This document shows positions 8,847-17,247 of a stretch of DNA of 64,000 nucleotides, in pieces (within the stretch, counting starts at the first letter, position 1; every line of letters begins with the position of its first letter). The notes beneath the pieces were generated by a model. The model saw only the letters and a list, made by a program, of their open reading frames with translations. It ran no database searches and had not been told where the DNA came from. Position numbers and translations under genes: made by a program. Source of the DNA: JBKECP01 sp047974765 (GTDB taxonomy: Bacteria > Pseudomonadota > Gammaproteobacteria > Pseudomonadales > Halieaceae); contig JBKECP010000013.1 of assembly GCA_047974765.1 (NCBI GenBank), positions 129,463-193,462 on the forward strand, read 5' to 3'.

Positions 8847-11319
8847 GTTCTTTAAAACCTCTGATCATGTCTTCGAGCAGGCCGGTGACACGGCTGCCAA
8901 AGCCGCCCATACCTTTGAGTATGATTTGGACCTGCATTGAATACTCCCGTTCCAGATTGGGGTCGGAGTAATCGGTATTCAGGCCGGTGTTCGTATCGTA
9001 ATAGCGCAGATAAAGGAGTCTGGCCTGCCAGCAGCAGGTATCGTACTCGACGCCAATCATGTCTTCTATGCTGGTATTGGCTTCAATACTGTAATTAATG
9101 GCGCCAAATAAGGTCCAGCGATTGGCCAGAGGGTAGTAGGCAGAAAAATGGGCCTGTTCAGTCACTATTTGGCTTTCGGTGGCTGTCAGTGGGCGACGGT
9201 AGGAGTAACCGGCGTTGAGTATGGCGCCATTATTGCTTTCATAGCCTGCCTGCACATGGCCTGCATTCATTTTTGAGTTGTAGGGATCCCAGACCATGCT
9301 TGAGCGTAGTGTCAGGCGTTCATTGGGATAAAAGTTAACCTCGGCGGCCATTTCAGAGCCTGATTGATCAATCGGGTCATCCTCGGCCAGCAGGCGGACC
9401 TTGCGATCCCTGAAGTAGAAAATCTGGCCGATACTGGCATTGAGATGCTCGCGCCCGTCTTCGTCACTGATATAACGTGTGGTCAGGCCCATCGACAGCT
9501 GGTTGGCGTCGTCGAGGCGATCGCGTCCGGAAAAGCGGGTTTCACGAAAGAGCTGGTTATAGCTGAAGGTCAGCTCGGCCGAGTCGAAGTCTGGTTGATC
9601 GCTCTGATCCTCGAACTCGCTGTACAAATAATAGAGGCGGGGTTCGAGCGTTTGCACCAGGCCGCGATCACCAAAGTGTGTCTGGCGGTCAAAATATAAT
9701 CCTCCGTCCAGACTGAACAGGGCGGAGCCGGTGGAGGGAGATTCCTCCTCATAACCCTCTTCCAGGTCGGTCAGGTCATATTCCAGATAGCGGTATTTAA
9801 GTGTTGGCTTGAGAAAGCCCGATTGCCAGTTCATTGGATAGCTGGCGCCCGCTTCGCTATAAAAACGCTGACCCTTGACCCGCTCCTCGTCCGTATCAAA
9901 ATAAGAATACTGGCCCAGCAAAATGGGGGTTACTTCAAAGGGAGTGTTATTGGGGCGGTACTGGCCAGTGATCTGGGGTAATTTTTTGTAGTCGTCACGA
10001 ATATCGTCCGCCAGCGACTGGTAGCGCTGAAAGTCAACGCTGGCCAGCCAGCGATCACCGAGGTAGTCCAGTGAGGCCAGTTGTAGCAGGCTGGTTTCGC
10101 GGCGGGTTTCAAGGTTGGTGGTTTGCAAATCCTTCAGGTAATCGACGTCAGAGGCTTTGCTGTAGTCCACTCGTGAGCGCCAGCGTTTTTCAAATAGGCC
10201 CGAGTGCTGAATCTGGCCAAGCCAGCGCTTGTGATCGTCAAGTTCGGGGTGTTCGTCTTTGTAGAGATCATCCTCGGCCATATAGGCTCCGCCAACAGTC
10301 CAGCGGCCGATGGTGGGGCTCAGGTAGCGGAGTTCCACTTCGTGATTAAAACCGCGATCACCAATATAGCGCGGTGTATAAAGTGCATCATAATTGGGGG
10401 CAAGGTTCAGGTAGATCGGCACAGCGAGGTCGAGTCCGCCCTGAGAATCACTGCCAATATCGGGCCACAGCAGACCGGTGCGGCGTCGGTCATCCAGAGG
10501 CAGACGCATCCAGGGCAGATAAAAAACGGGTATATCAGCTACCCGGATTCTGGCGCCACGGGCCGTGCCCACGCCTTCCTCAAGGTCCAGCTCCATTGAG
10601 TCGGCACTGATCAGCCAGTCACTGTCACCTGGCGCACAGTAGGTCAGGCCGCCATTGTCCACATGAATCAGGCCATCGCTGTCCCGGCGCAATACATTGG
10701 CTTCGCCGCGCATATGTTGCTGGTGCAGAACAAACTCACTGTTGATAATTTCAGCTTCGCCGGTTTCAGCGCTGAAATTGGCCTGTTCGCCGCGCAACAG
10801 TATACCTGGCTCACGAAAAACAATATTCCCTTTGAGTGTGCCATTGCCTGTAGTGCGATTGTACTGGGCTTCTTCGCCGCTGAGCTGACGATACCCCTGC
10901 TGCACACTGACACCACCGTGCAGGTAGACTTCATCCCCTTCAACCTCGCTGCTGGTGGCGGTGGCATTGATGTCCTGTGCCTCTGGTGGTGCGCTGGTAT
11001 TAGCATCGGCGAGCGGGTCAAGATAGCCGCCGCGACAGCTTTCACATTCGGAATTGTGCATGGCCTTTGGCAGTTCGCGCAGAGAAACCCAGTCGAGGGC
11101 GCTGGAGGCCTGGAATTCATCGAGGGTGTAGGTGCGCAGTTCGGGTTCGGGGGCACAGTCTTCGCGGCTGGTGCAGTCTTCACTACTATTGCTGGTATCG
11201 GCCTGAGTGGATTCCTGGGCACCAGCCAGCAGAGGCAGAGCCAGACTCACTGCCAGTGCAAGTGTGTGAGGTATCCCTCTACAGGATTTTGTTGATGTTC
11301 TTGTTCGGGCAGGCGTCAT
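8836..11319 (-). CDS. lptD: LPS-assembly outer-membrane protein LptD
   Basis: The protein has about 827 residues from ATG 11319. A signal peptide (hydrophobic LALAVSLALPLLAGAQ) precedes a low-complexity acidic linker with Cys residues (SEDCTSREDCAPE). An OstA/LptA-like beta-jellyroll follows (DEVYLHGGVSVQQGYRQLSG, with NYNRTTGNGTLKGNI-type strands). The rest is a large beta-barrel rich in aromatic and alternating residues, with many short Y-R-Y-L strands. With LptE it inserts LPS into the outer leaflet of the outer membrane. I chose ATG 11319 because it places the signal sequence near the N-terminus; ATG 11364 would add 15 residues. It is divergent from amgK, with the promoter region in about 11320-11400, and is followed by surA with an 11 bp overlap. 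Confidence 0.95.
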   Translation of the reverse strand: MTPARTRTSTKSCRGIPHTLALAVSLALPLLAGAQESTQADTSNSSEDCTSREDCAPEPELRTYTLDEFQASSALDWVSLRELPKAMHNSECESCRGGYLDPLADANTSAPPEAQDINATATSSEVEGDEVYLHGGVSVQQGYRQLSGEEAQYNRTTGNGTLKGNIVFREPGILLRGEQANFSAETGEAEIINSEFVLHQQHMRGEANVLRRDSDGLIHVDNGGLTYCAPGDSDWLISADSMELDLEEGVGTARGARIRVADIPVFYLPWMRLPLDDRRRTGLLWPDIGSDSQGGLDLAVPIYLNLAPNYDALYTPRYIGDRGFNHEVELRYLSPTIGRWTVGGAYMAEDDLYKDEHPELDDHKRWLGQIQHSGLFEKRWRSRVDYSKASDVDYLKDLQTTNLETRRETSLLQLASLDYLGDRWLASVDFQRYQSLADDIRDDYKKLPQITGQYRPNNTPFEVTPILLGQYSYFDTDEERVKGQRFYSEAGASYPMNWQSGFLKPTLKYRYLEYDLTDLEEGYEEESPSTGSALFSLDGGLYFDRQTHFGDRGLVQTLEPRLYYLYSEFEDQSDQPDFDSAELTFSYNQLFRETRFSGRDRLDDANQLSMGLTTRYISDEDGREHLNASIGQIFYFRDRKVRLLAEDDPIDQSGSEMAAEVNFYPNERLTLRSSMVWDPYNSKMNAGHVQAGYESNNGAILNAGYSYRRPLTATESQIVTEQAHFSAYYPLANRWTLFGAINYSIEANTSIEDMIGVEYDTCCWQARLLYLRYYDTNTGLNTDYSDPNLEREYSMQVQIILKGMGGFGSRVTGLLEDMIRGFKEREY

Positions 11320-11400
11320 CAAGCTTGGGTGCAATTTATGAAATAAACGTGGATGATAAAGCATCCCCTATTCGATGTCTGTGTTTCTGAGGAGCTGTTG

Positions 11401-12483
11401 TTGACGGATCGAGATCAAAAATCGGGCCAAGGCTGGCTGGTATTGCTGTACTGGGCCCGTGAGCGGGCGCCAGCTGCATTTGCCAATGCCATTCTGGAGC
11501 CGGTAGCCGGTGACGCCAGCAATCGGCGTTATTTTCGCTTGAGCCAGAGGGACGGTGTGGCTGATGAGGGTAGCGCTAATAGTCTGATTGTTGTTGAGGC
11601 ACCCCCGCAAACCGAGAAAAATGAGGCCTTTTTAGCTATCCAGGAGATACTGGTTGCCGCAGGTATCCGAGTGCCTGCGGTGTTGGCGGTGGATTTGTGC
11701 CGGGGTTACCTTTTGCTGGAGGATCTGGGGGATAACCTGCTGCTGTCACAACTCAATGAGAGTTCGGTGGACACTTGGTATGAGCGGGGGCTGACGCTGT
11801 GTCAGCATCTGGGGCGGGTTGTTGTTTCTGATGCAGATAACTATGCGCTTGCTAACTATGATCAGGCACTGTTATCAGAAGAACTGAGCCGCTTTCCCCG
11901 GTGGTTCTGCGAAGCCTTGCTGAATTATTTCTTCACACCGGATGAATCTGAAATAGCAGCGAAGCTGTTCGGATTGCTGATTGATTCTGCTCTGGAGCAG
12001 CCACAGGTATTGGTTCACAGGGATTTTCACAGCCGCAATCTGATGATTGACAAAGACGATGAACTGGCGGTGATTGATTTTCAGGATGCGGTCCGTGGCC
12101 CGCTAACCTACGATGTGGTTTCCCTTTTGCGCGATTGCTATATCCGCTGGCCCCGGCCACAGGTTGAGGCTTGGGCGCTGGCTTATCGCAACCGTCTGCG
12201 GGCGGCGAACCTGATTGAGGCCGTCGATGAGCTACAGTTTTTGCGCTGGTTTGACCTGATGGGGCTGCAACGTCACCTGAAGGTGCTTGGCACCTTTGCC
12301 CGGCTTTATCTGCGTGATGGCAAACACGGCTATCTGGCTGATCTGCCTCGGGTTTGTGCCTATGTTGAGGAAGTGCTTGCCCTGTATGCGCCGCAGTTGC
12401 CTGCGGTGGCGGCTTTTCAACACTGGTGGCGTGAGCATTTGCTGCCGCTGATGGCAGATCAGCCATGGATGCAGATAAAATGA
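11401..12483 (+). CDS. amgK: N-acetylmuramate/N-acetylglucosamine anomeric kinase (AmgK)
   Basis: The protein has about 360 residues and an aminoglycoside-phosphotransferase (APH) fold. The early motif GDASNRRYFRL forms the nucleotide loop. YLLLEDLGDN is the hinge. VHRDFHSRNLMI contains the catalytic Asp and Asn, and VIDFQDA the metal-binding Asp. AmgK phosphorylates C1 of MurNAc and GlcNAc in the peptidoglycan recycling route that bypasses de novo UDP-MurNAc synthesis. The best start is TTG 11401, which follows GAGGAG with six bases of spacing. Reading from the upstream ATG at 11353 adds residues that look unlike the family. The stop overlaps the murU start (ATGA), the conserved amgK-murU coupling of Pseudomonas-like bacteria. 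Confidence 0.9.
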   Translation: MTDRDQKSGQGWLVLLYWARERAPAAFANAILEPVAGDASNRRYFRLSQRDGVADEGSANSLIVVEAPPQTEKNEAFLAIQEILVAAGIRVPAVLAVDLCRGYLLLEDLGDNLLLSQLNESSVDTWYERGLTLCQHLGRVVVSDADNYALANYDQALLSEELSRFPRWFCEALLNYFFTPDESEIAAKLFGLLIDSALEQPQVLVHRDFHSRNLMIDKDDELAVIDFQDAVRGPLTYDVVSLLRDCYIRWPRPQVEAWALAYRNRLRAANLIEAVDELQFLRWFDLMGLQRHLKVLGTFARLYLRDGKHGYLADLPRVCAYVEEVLALYAPQLPAVAAFQHWWREHLLPLMADQPWMQIK

Positions 12484-13157
12484 AGGCCATGATTCTGGCT
12501 GCGGGGTTGGGTAGTCGTATGCGGCCACTGACCGATCACACGCCCAAGCCTCTGCTGAATGCCGGGGGCAAGCCTCTACTGGTTCATCATATCGAGCGCC
12601 TGGCACAGGCGGGTTTTAGTGAGCTGGTGATCAATGTATCACACCTCGGCCAGCAGATTGTCAGCTACTGTGGCGATGGTAGCCGCTGGGGCGTATCCAT
12701 CGCTATTTCGACGGAGGTCGAACCACTGGAAACCGCCGGTGGTATCGTACAGGCCTTGCCTTTGCTGGGTGATGAGCCTTTTGTTGTTATTAATGGCGAT
12801 ATCTGGACGGACTACCCGCTGGCGCGACTGAAGACTCTGTTATCGTTGCTTGAAGGGCAGGCGCATCTGGTAATGGTTGACAGTCCGCCACAGCATCCAT
12901 TGGGTGACTTTCTGCTTGATGAAGGTGGCCGGGTAAAAGTGCGTTCAGCCCAGGCTGTCGGCCTTACCTATGCCGGAATCGGTGTCTACAGTGCAGGCTT
13001 TTTTGCTGGTATTGCGCCAGGCAGGCTGGCTCTGCGGCCGTTGCTGGATACGGCAATTACCCGGGAGCGCCTGTTGGGTGAGCATTTTCAGGGGCAGTGG
13101 GAGGATATTGGTACACCTGAACGGCTGGCCGCACTAAATCAGCGCCTGCAAGTGTGA
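12480..13157 (+). CDS. murU: N-acetylmuramate-1-phosphate uridylyltransferase
   Basis: The protein has 225 residues and a nucleotidyltransferase fold. The signature LAAGLGSRMRPLTDHTPKPLL binds the nucleotide; ETAGGIVQALP and FVVINGDIWTD carry the metal-site Asp. MurU converts MurNAc-1-phosphate plus UTP to UDP-MurNAc, directly after AmgK in cell-wall recycling. It starts at ATG 12480, which overlaps the amgK TGA by ATGA. The frame also extends upstream to 12465, but MKAMILAAG is the natural family start. The pathway confers intrinsic fosfomycin tolerance in bacteria that have it (established for Pseudomonas). Confidence 0.92.
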   Translation: MKAMILAAGLGSRMRPLTDHTPKPLLNAGGKPLLVHHIERLAQAGFSELVINVSHLGQQIVSYCGDGSRWGVSIAISTEVEPLETAGGIVQALPLLGDEPFVVINGDIWTDYPLARLKTLLSLLEGQAHLVMVDSPPQHPLGDFLLDEGGRVKVRSAQAVGLTYAGIGVYSAGFFAGIAPGRLALRPLLDTAITRERLLGEHFQGQWEDIGTPERLAALNQRLQV

Positions 13158-13228
13158 ACTGTGAGCGGGTTATGACTAAAATACGCTTTTTTTAAATTGA
13201 AACCCAGCCGGAAATTGCGGAGTTCACC

Positions 13229-13930
13229 ATGGCCGACTATCTGATTGCGCCCTCCATCCTGTCTGCGAACTTTGCCCGCCTGGGCGAGGAAGTGGACCGT
13301 GTCCTGGCCGCTGGTGCTGATATTGTTCACTTTGATGTGATGGACAATCACTACGTACCGAACCTCACTATTGGCCCGATGGTCTGCAGGGCGCTGCGCC
13401 AGTATGGAGTGAGCGCACCCATTGACGTGCATCTGATGGTGAGTCCGGTGGACCGTATGATTGGTGATTTTGCCGAGGCCGGTGCCAGTTATATTACCTT
13501 CCACCCGGATGCTTCCACCCATGTTGATCGCTCTCTGCAAATGATTCGGGATGCCGGTTGTAAGAGCGGGTTGGTGTTCAATCCTCACATAGGTCTGGAT
13601 GCTCTGAAATATGTGGTGGATAAAGTCGATATGGTGCTGCTGATGTCGGTTAATCCAGGTTTTGGTGGTCAGTCCTTTATTCCGGCCACACTCGACAAGC
13701 TGCGCGAAGCCCGGGCGCTGATCGATGCCTCGGGCTTTGATATTCGCCTGGAAATTGACGGTGGTGTAACACCGGACAATATTGCCCGTATTGCCGCTGC
13801 CGGTGCTGACACTTTCGTTGCCGGTTCGGCTATCTTCAATCAGCCTGACTATGCTGCGGTGATTGCCGCAATGCGAGCCGCGCTGGCAGGTGTGCAGTTA
13901 GCATCCGGAGCAGCCAAACCAGAATATTGA
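13229..13930 (+). CDS. rpe: Ribulose-phosphate 3-epimerase
   Basis: The protein has 233 residues and a TIM-barrel. APSILSANFARLGEEV opens the family. HFDVMDNHYVPNLTIGP contains catalytic Asp and metal-binding His, DVHLMV follows, and VLLMSVNPGFGGQSFIP and EIDGGVTPDNI are the phosphate-binding and second Asp regions. It interconverts ribulose 5-phosphate and xylulose 5-phosphate in the pentose phosphate pathway. It lies 71 bp after murU. In Pseudomonas the next genes are gph and trpE; here gph is missing and a structured 370-bp leader precedes trpE. Confidence 0.97.
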   Translation: MADYLIAPSILSANFARLGEEVDRVLAAGADIVHFDVMDNHYVPNLTIGPMVCRALRQYGVSAPIDVHLMVSPVDRMIGDFAEAGASYITFHPDASTHVDRSLQMIRDAGCKSGLVFNPHIGLDALKYVVDKVDMVLLMSVNPGFGGQSFIPATLDKLREARALIDASGFDIRLEIDGGVTPDNIARIAAAGADTFVAGSAIFNQPDYAAVIAAMRAALAGVQLASGAAKPEY

Positions 13931-14156
13931 CGGGGGTCTGCCTGGCAGATTTGAGTACGATGCAGATAAGCGGGACTGCAAGGGATTGCTTATGGTGTTG
14001 GTCTACCGGTGGAGCATAGGTAATATGCCGGTATTACCTGCGCGACGCCAGTGGTATAAGTGGTATATCAGTGGCACGCCAGGCTTGTCTGGCACGGCTT
14101 GCGCAGGTCTCTGCCCCCCTGTAGAGTGTGCTTTTGCTCGTGTATGGAGAAGGTTT
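13931..14156 (+). promoter_or_regulatory. Structured 5' leader region upstream of the trp leader peptide
   Basis: No gene is visible here. The stretch holds an 8-bp stem AGGTAATA / TATTACCT at 14018-14039 with a 6-nt loop, a nearby direct repeat of GTGGTAT (about 14050-14068), and a GCCAG/CTGGC hairpin at about 14078-14093. It probably includes the trpE promoter and the untranslated start of its leader. I could not pick a convincing -35/-10 pair. It occupies the place where gph stands in Pseudomonas. Confidence 0.4.
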
Positions 14157-14237
14157 GTGGAGAGTGCTGTGCAAGCAGCCCAGGGTAGCGGCGTCGATTT
14201 TCTGTCGATGCGTGAAGTCACTCGCTGGCGATGGTAG
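14157..14237 (+). CDS. trpL: trp operon leader peptide
   Basis: This short frame ends MREVTRWRW-stop, with Trp codons at 14226-14228 and 14232-14234. The best start is GTG 14157 (26 codons), because GGAGAAGG at 14146-14153 gives a strong ribosome-binding site. ATG 14208 (9 codons) is possible but lacks one. It lies 63 bp before trpE. The Trp codons are inside the attenuator stem-loop that follows, so ribosome stalling at low charged tRNA-Trp should block terminator formation. Leader peptides controlling trpE are established in Pseudomonas; the assignment here is from sequence only. Confidence 0.75.
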   Translation: MESAVQAAQGSGVDFLSMREVTRWRW

Positions 14238-14252
14238 CCAGCGAGTTTTGTT
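14220..14252 (+). terminator. trpE attenuator (Rho-independent terminator overlapping trpL)
   Basis: ACTCGCTGGC (14220-14229) pairs perfectly with GCCAGCGAGT (14237-14246) around a 7-nt loop and is followed by TTTTGTT. The 5' arm and loop contain both Trp codons and the stop codon of the leader peptide. I see no separate antiterminator, so the ribosome itself probably prevents the hairpin. Confidence 0.75.
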
Positions 14253-14300
14253 ATCTGTTGATATCCCCATTTATCCGCCACTTGCCTTCAGGAACAATCC

Positions 14301-15785
14301 ATGGACACCGAGGAATTTGCTGCGCTGGCTGCGCAGAACTATAACCGTATCCCTGTCAGTACCGAGGTGCTGGCTGATCTTGAAACCCCAGTCAGTGCCT
14401 ATCGCAAGCTGGCTGAAGGACCTTACTCCTACTTTTTTGAATCCGTTCAGGGCGGGGAAAAGTGGGGGCGGTATTCCATTATCGGCCTGCCCTGCCGCAT
14501 CTTGCTGAAGATCTTTGATCACCGCGCTGAAATCTGGATTGACGGCAAGCTGAGTGAGTGTAGCGAGGTCGATGATCCGCTGGCCTTTGCCGAGCAGTTT
14601 CAACAGCGTTTTTACAGTGCGCCACTGGCGGGTTTGCCGGTCTTTCACGGCGGTCTGGTGGGGTATTTTGGTTATGATTGTGTGCGCTATGTTGAGCCGC
14701 GGCTGCGACCGACAATGCCGCCGGATCACCTGGGCAGTCCCGATATTCTGCTGATGGTATCGGATGAAGTGCTGGTATTTGACAACCTGGCGGGCACGAT
14801 ACGTCTGATTGTCAATGCCGATCCAGCTGAACCCGATGCGCTGATGCGGGCCCGGCGTCGGCTGACAGAGCTGGCTGGGCAGTTGCCCAAACCGATGGCA
14901 CCACTGCCGGGGGTCGATCTCAATGCGGCTCTCGATGAAGAACTTGAGCGCAGTGCCAGTTCAGATTTCACCTACGAGCGTTACGCTGCCGGTGTCGAGC
15001 GAGTGAAAGAATATGTACTGGCCGGGGATGTGATGCAGGTGGTGCCCTCCCAGCGTATGAGTGTGCCTTTCAGTGCGCCGCCCCTTAATCTTTACCGCGC
15101 CCTGCGCAATCTCAATCCTTCACCCTATATGTACTACCTCGATCTGGAAGATTTTCATATCGTTGGCTCCTCACCGGAGATTCTGGCACGTCTGGAAGGA
15201 GGCGAGGTGACCGTCAGGCCAATTGCGGGTACCCGACGCCGTGGTCGCAGCGAGGAAGAGGATATTGCCATGGAGGCAGAGCTGCTGGCAGATCCGAAGG
15301 AGATCGCCGAACATTTGATGCTGATTGACCTGGGCCGCAATGATGTTGGCCGTATTGCCAGCACTGGCAGTGTCGAGCTGACCGATAAAATGGTGGTTGA
15401 ACGCTATTCTCATGTGATGCATATCGTGTCCAACGTCAAAGGTCGGCTTAAGGCGGGAAAGTCGGCCGTCGATGTGCTGCGAGCCACTTTGCCAGCGGGT
15501 ACTTTGAGCGGTGCGCCCAAGATTCGGGCAATGGAAATCATTGATGAACTGGAGCCCGTCAAACGCGGTGTTTACGGTGGAGCTATCGGTTATATTTCCT
15601 GGGCGGGGGATATGGATACTGCCATCGCCATTCGTACGGCGGTGATCAAGGATGAGCGGCTCTATATCCAGGCTGGCGGCGGGGTTGTGGCGGACTCCGT
15701 GGCCGAGCTGGAGTGGAAGGAAACTCACAATAAGGCCCGGGCAATGTTTCGGGCAGCATCAATGGTTTTGGCAGCAAAAGACTGA
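14301..15785 (+). CDS. trpE: Anthranilate synthase component I
   Basis: The protein has 494 residues. TrpE combines chorismate and ammonia (from TrpG) to form anthranilate, the first step of tryptophan synthesis. The N-terminal domain contains the Trp-feedback segment YFFESVQGGEKWGRYSIIG. The chorismate-binding domain shows YMYYLDLEDFHIVGSSPE, VRPIAGTRRRGRS, LIDLGRNDVGRIA, SHVMHIVSNVKG, TLPAGTLSGAPKIRAMEII and GGAIGYISW, all hallmarks of the active site. The partner subunit trpG lies about 2.2 kb downstream with trpDC, separated by an exporter gene and a cytochrome gene. That arrangement of split trp genes is typical of Pseudomonas-like bacteria. Control by the trpL attenuator just upstream is likely. 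Confidence 0.97.
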   Translation: MDTEEFAALAAQNYNRIPVSTEVLADLETPVSAYRKLAEGPYSYFFESVQGGEKWGRYSIIGLPCRILLKIFDHRAEIWIDGKLSECSEVDDPLAFAEQFQQRFYSAPLAGLPVFHGGLVGYFGYDCVRYVEPRLRPTMPPDHLGSPDILLMVSDEVLVFDNLAGTIRLIVNADPAEPDALMRARRRLTELAGQLPKPMAPLPGVDLNAALDEELERSASSDFTYERYAAGVERVKEYVLAGDVMQVVPSQRMSVPFSAPPLNLYRALRNLNPSPYMYYLDLEDFHIVGSSPEILARLEGGEVTVRPIAGTRRRGRSEEEDIAMEAELLADPKEIAEHLMLIDLGRNDVGRIASTGSVELTDKMVVERYSHVMHIVSNVKGRLKAGKSAVDVLRATLPAGTLSGAPKIRAMEIIDELEPVKRGVYGGAIGYISWAGDMDTAIAIRTAVIKDERLYIQAGGGVVADSVAELEWKETHNKARAMFRAASMVLAAKD

Positions 15786-15861
15786 CTGTGACAGCCTGCT
15801 GCTGAAGCATGAATTATAAAATCTCCTGAAAAAATACTGGCTTTTATGGCGGGCCGGGTTC

Positions 15862-15867
15862 TATACT
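15862..15867 (+). promoter_or_regulatory. Probable -10 element of the riboswitch/UPF0016 transcript
   Basis: TATACT lies just before the conserved start of the yybP-ykoY-like leader. The sequence 17-18 bp upstream (around 15838-15844, TGGCTTT) is a poor -35 match, so this promoter is tentative. Confidence 0.35.
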
Positions 15868-15871
15868 CGCC

Positions 15872-15985
15872 GCGCCCTTAGGGGAGTAGTCGTCTTCAGC
15901 CGTTTTATGCGTGAGTGAAAGCGTGCTGAGAGTATCTGTCAACATACTTGAGCCCTCAATGGCTCATGGCAGACACCTATTGCAT
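15872..15985 (+). promoter_or_regulatory. yybP-ykoY-type manganese riboswitch
   Basis: The leader has the two loop signatures of the yybP-ykoY class: TTAGGGGAGTAG at 15878-15889 and GTCAACATACTTG at 15938-15950. The short AGCC/GGCT hairpin and ATGGCAGAC follow at 15951-15974, closing the four-way junction. This class binds Mn2+ and commonly precedes UPF0016 or MntP exporter genes; here an UPF0016 gene is the next gene (16252). About 260 bp separate the aptamer from the start codon, and most of that is a composite palindromic repeat. A covariance-model search would settle it. Confidence 0.8.
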
Positions 15986-15986
15986 T

Positions 15987-16165
15987 CCGGTAATATTACC
16001 CGGCAATAATTATTGTCAGGTTAACAGGGTGACACGGGTAGTGTCGCCCATTGGCGTAGCCAATATAAGACCTTGACTGGCGAGAAAAATCACACTTTTT
16101 TGCGGCCAGGAAAGGGCGGCAATTAAATAGATCAATGAGGTCTATTTAATTGCTAGGGTAATAGT
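15987..16165 (+). repeat. Composite palindromic repeat, copy 1 (long form)
   Basis: A string of adjoining hairpins: CCGG-TAATATTA-CCCGG (15987-16003), CAATAATTATTG (16004-16015), GACAC/GTGTC (16031-16045), ATTGGC-gta-GCCAAT (16050-16064), CTGGC/GCCAG with A/T-rich inner stem (16078-16109), and a 12-bp perfect stem CAATTAAATAGA / TCTATTTAATTG (16120-16152). From about 16001 it aligns with the reverse complement of 53464-53637 along nearly its whole length. It fills the space between the riboswitch and the UPF0016 gene. Confidence 0.85.
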
Positions 16166-16251
16166 GACAAGACCTGAGGTAATATGCAGCACCTATGGCG
16201 GGAGGTTGTGTATTGCCTTTGTCTTATAACTATCCCGCCGGAGTCTGCCCA

Positions 16252-16809
16252 ATGGAAGCCTTTGCCACCTCAACCATCACCGTCGCCCTGGCGGAAATTG
16301 GTGACAAAACCCAACTTTTATCCCTGTTTCTTGCCGCCCGTTTTCGCAACAAGTGGGCTATTATCATGGGGATTTTCGTCGCTACCCTGATCAACCACGG
16401 TGCTTCAGCCTGGCTGGGTGGCTGGATCGGCCAGTTCCTGCAAAGTCAGATGGGGCAGTGGATGATTGGTGGCAGCTTTGTGTTGTTGGGGTTGTGGCTG
16501 CTGATACCGGACAAGGACGACAGCGGTGACTCTGCCATTCACCGCTACGGTGCTTTTGTTGCCTCTACCGTGTTGTTCTTTCTGGCTGAAATCGGTGATA
16601 AAACCCAGATTGCCACAGTTCTGCTGGGAGCACAGTACGACAGTATTGTGTGGGTTACGGTAGGCACGACACTGGGTATGCTGCTGGCCAATGTGCCGGT
16701 TGTTTTTGCCGGAGAATATCTGATGCAGCGCATTCCTCTGAAACTGACCCGCATACTGGCGTCACTGGCCTTTATTCTGGTGGGTTGTTTTAAAATTTTG
16801 GGTTTTTGA
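16252..16809 (+). CDS. UPF0016/GDT1-family cation exporter, probably manganese
   Basis: The protein has about 185 residues and six membrane segments in two homologous halves. Each half carries the family signature E-x-G-D-K-T: ALAEIGDKTQLLSLFLAARF near the N-terminus and FLAEIGDKTQIATVLLGAQY in the second half. Family members export Mn2+ (or Mn2+/Ca2+ in eukaryotes). ATG 16252 is chosen because it places the first signature at the usual distance; the frame is open to 16195. The manganese-riboswitch-like leader upstream supports a manganese role. There is a long repeat between leader and gene, so whether the riboswitch still controls it is uncertain. Confidence 0.88.
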   Translation: MEAFATSTITVALAEIGDKTQLLSLFLAARFRNKWAIIMGIFVATLINHGASAWLGGWIGQFLQSQMGQWMIGGSFVLLGLWLLIPDKDDSGDSAIHRYGAFVASTVLFFLAEIGDKTQIATVLLGAQYDSIVWVTVGTTLGMLLANVPVVFAGEYLMQRIPLKLTRILASLAFILVGCFKILGF

Positions 16810-16961
16810 GCTGTTTAAAATTGTTCATGTTCATATTGGAACCTGTGAGTTGGCAGTTGGTCGAAACAGGCGGGAAATGTCTGTTATTGCTTTTTATACT
16901 TAACCGTCGTTTGGCTTTTATGCTACGGTTCCATAACTGTTACTGACTGGAGATCAATGCG

Positions 16962-17225
16962 ATGAAACGCCTGTTATTACCGCTGCTTGTGATCAGCCCG
17001 CTGGCATTTGCCGGCCCCGAGTGTACGACCGCCGACCCATCCGGCTGGCTTGATCAGGCACAGTTTCAGGAGACACTGAAAGAGGCGGGTTACAAGATCA
17101 GGAAGTTTAAGATCACCGATGGCAAATGCTACGAAATCTATGGCTGGGACAAAGAAGGTCGCAAGGTTGAAATCTATTTTGATCCGGTGTCCGGCGATCC
17201 GGTAAAAACTGAAATCAAGGACTGA
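16962..17225 (+). CDS. Small secreted PepSY-domain protein
   Basis: The protein has 87 residues with a signal peptide (MKRLLLPLLVISPLAFAG, cleavage near AFA-GP). The mature part has one PepSY-like fold: WLDQAQFQETLKEAGYKIRKFKI, then CYEIYGWDKEGRKVEIYFDPVSGDPVKTE. A disulfide between two Cys is possible. Such small periplasmic PepSY proteins are often encoded beside a cytochrome b561 gene, as here (the next gene begins at once). Their role is not well defined; a redox or inhibitor function is only inferred. It has its own promoter region in the 150 bp upstream, which I could not resolve. Confidence 0.8.
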   Translation: MKRLLLPLLVISPLAFAGPECTTADPSGWLDQAQFQETLKEAGYKIRKFKITDGKCYEIYGWDKEGRKVEIYFDPVSGDPVKTEIKD

Positions 17226-17247
17226 TACGCTGAGCGCCAGCATTACA

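Noticed and set aside
10663..11295. Plus-strand frame opposite lptD
   Set aside because: Antisense to lptD and lacking recognisable features.
14128..14508. Plus-strand frame overlapping the trp leader and trpE
   Set aside because: It is out of frame with trpE and does not resemble a protein family; the trpL frame explains the region better.
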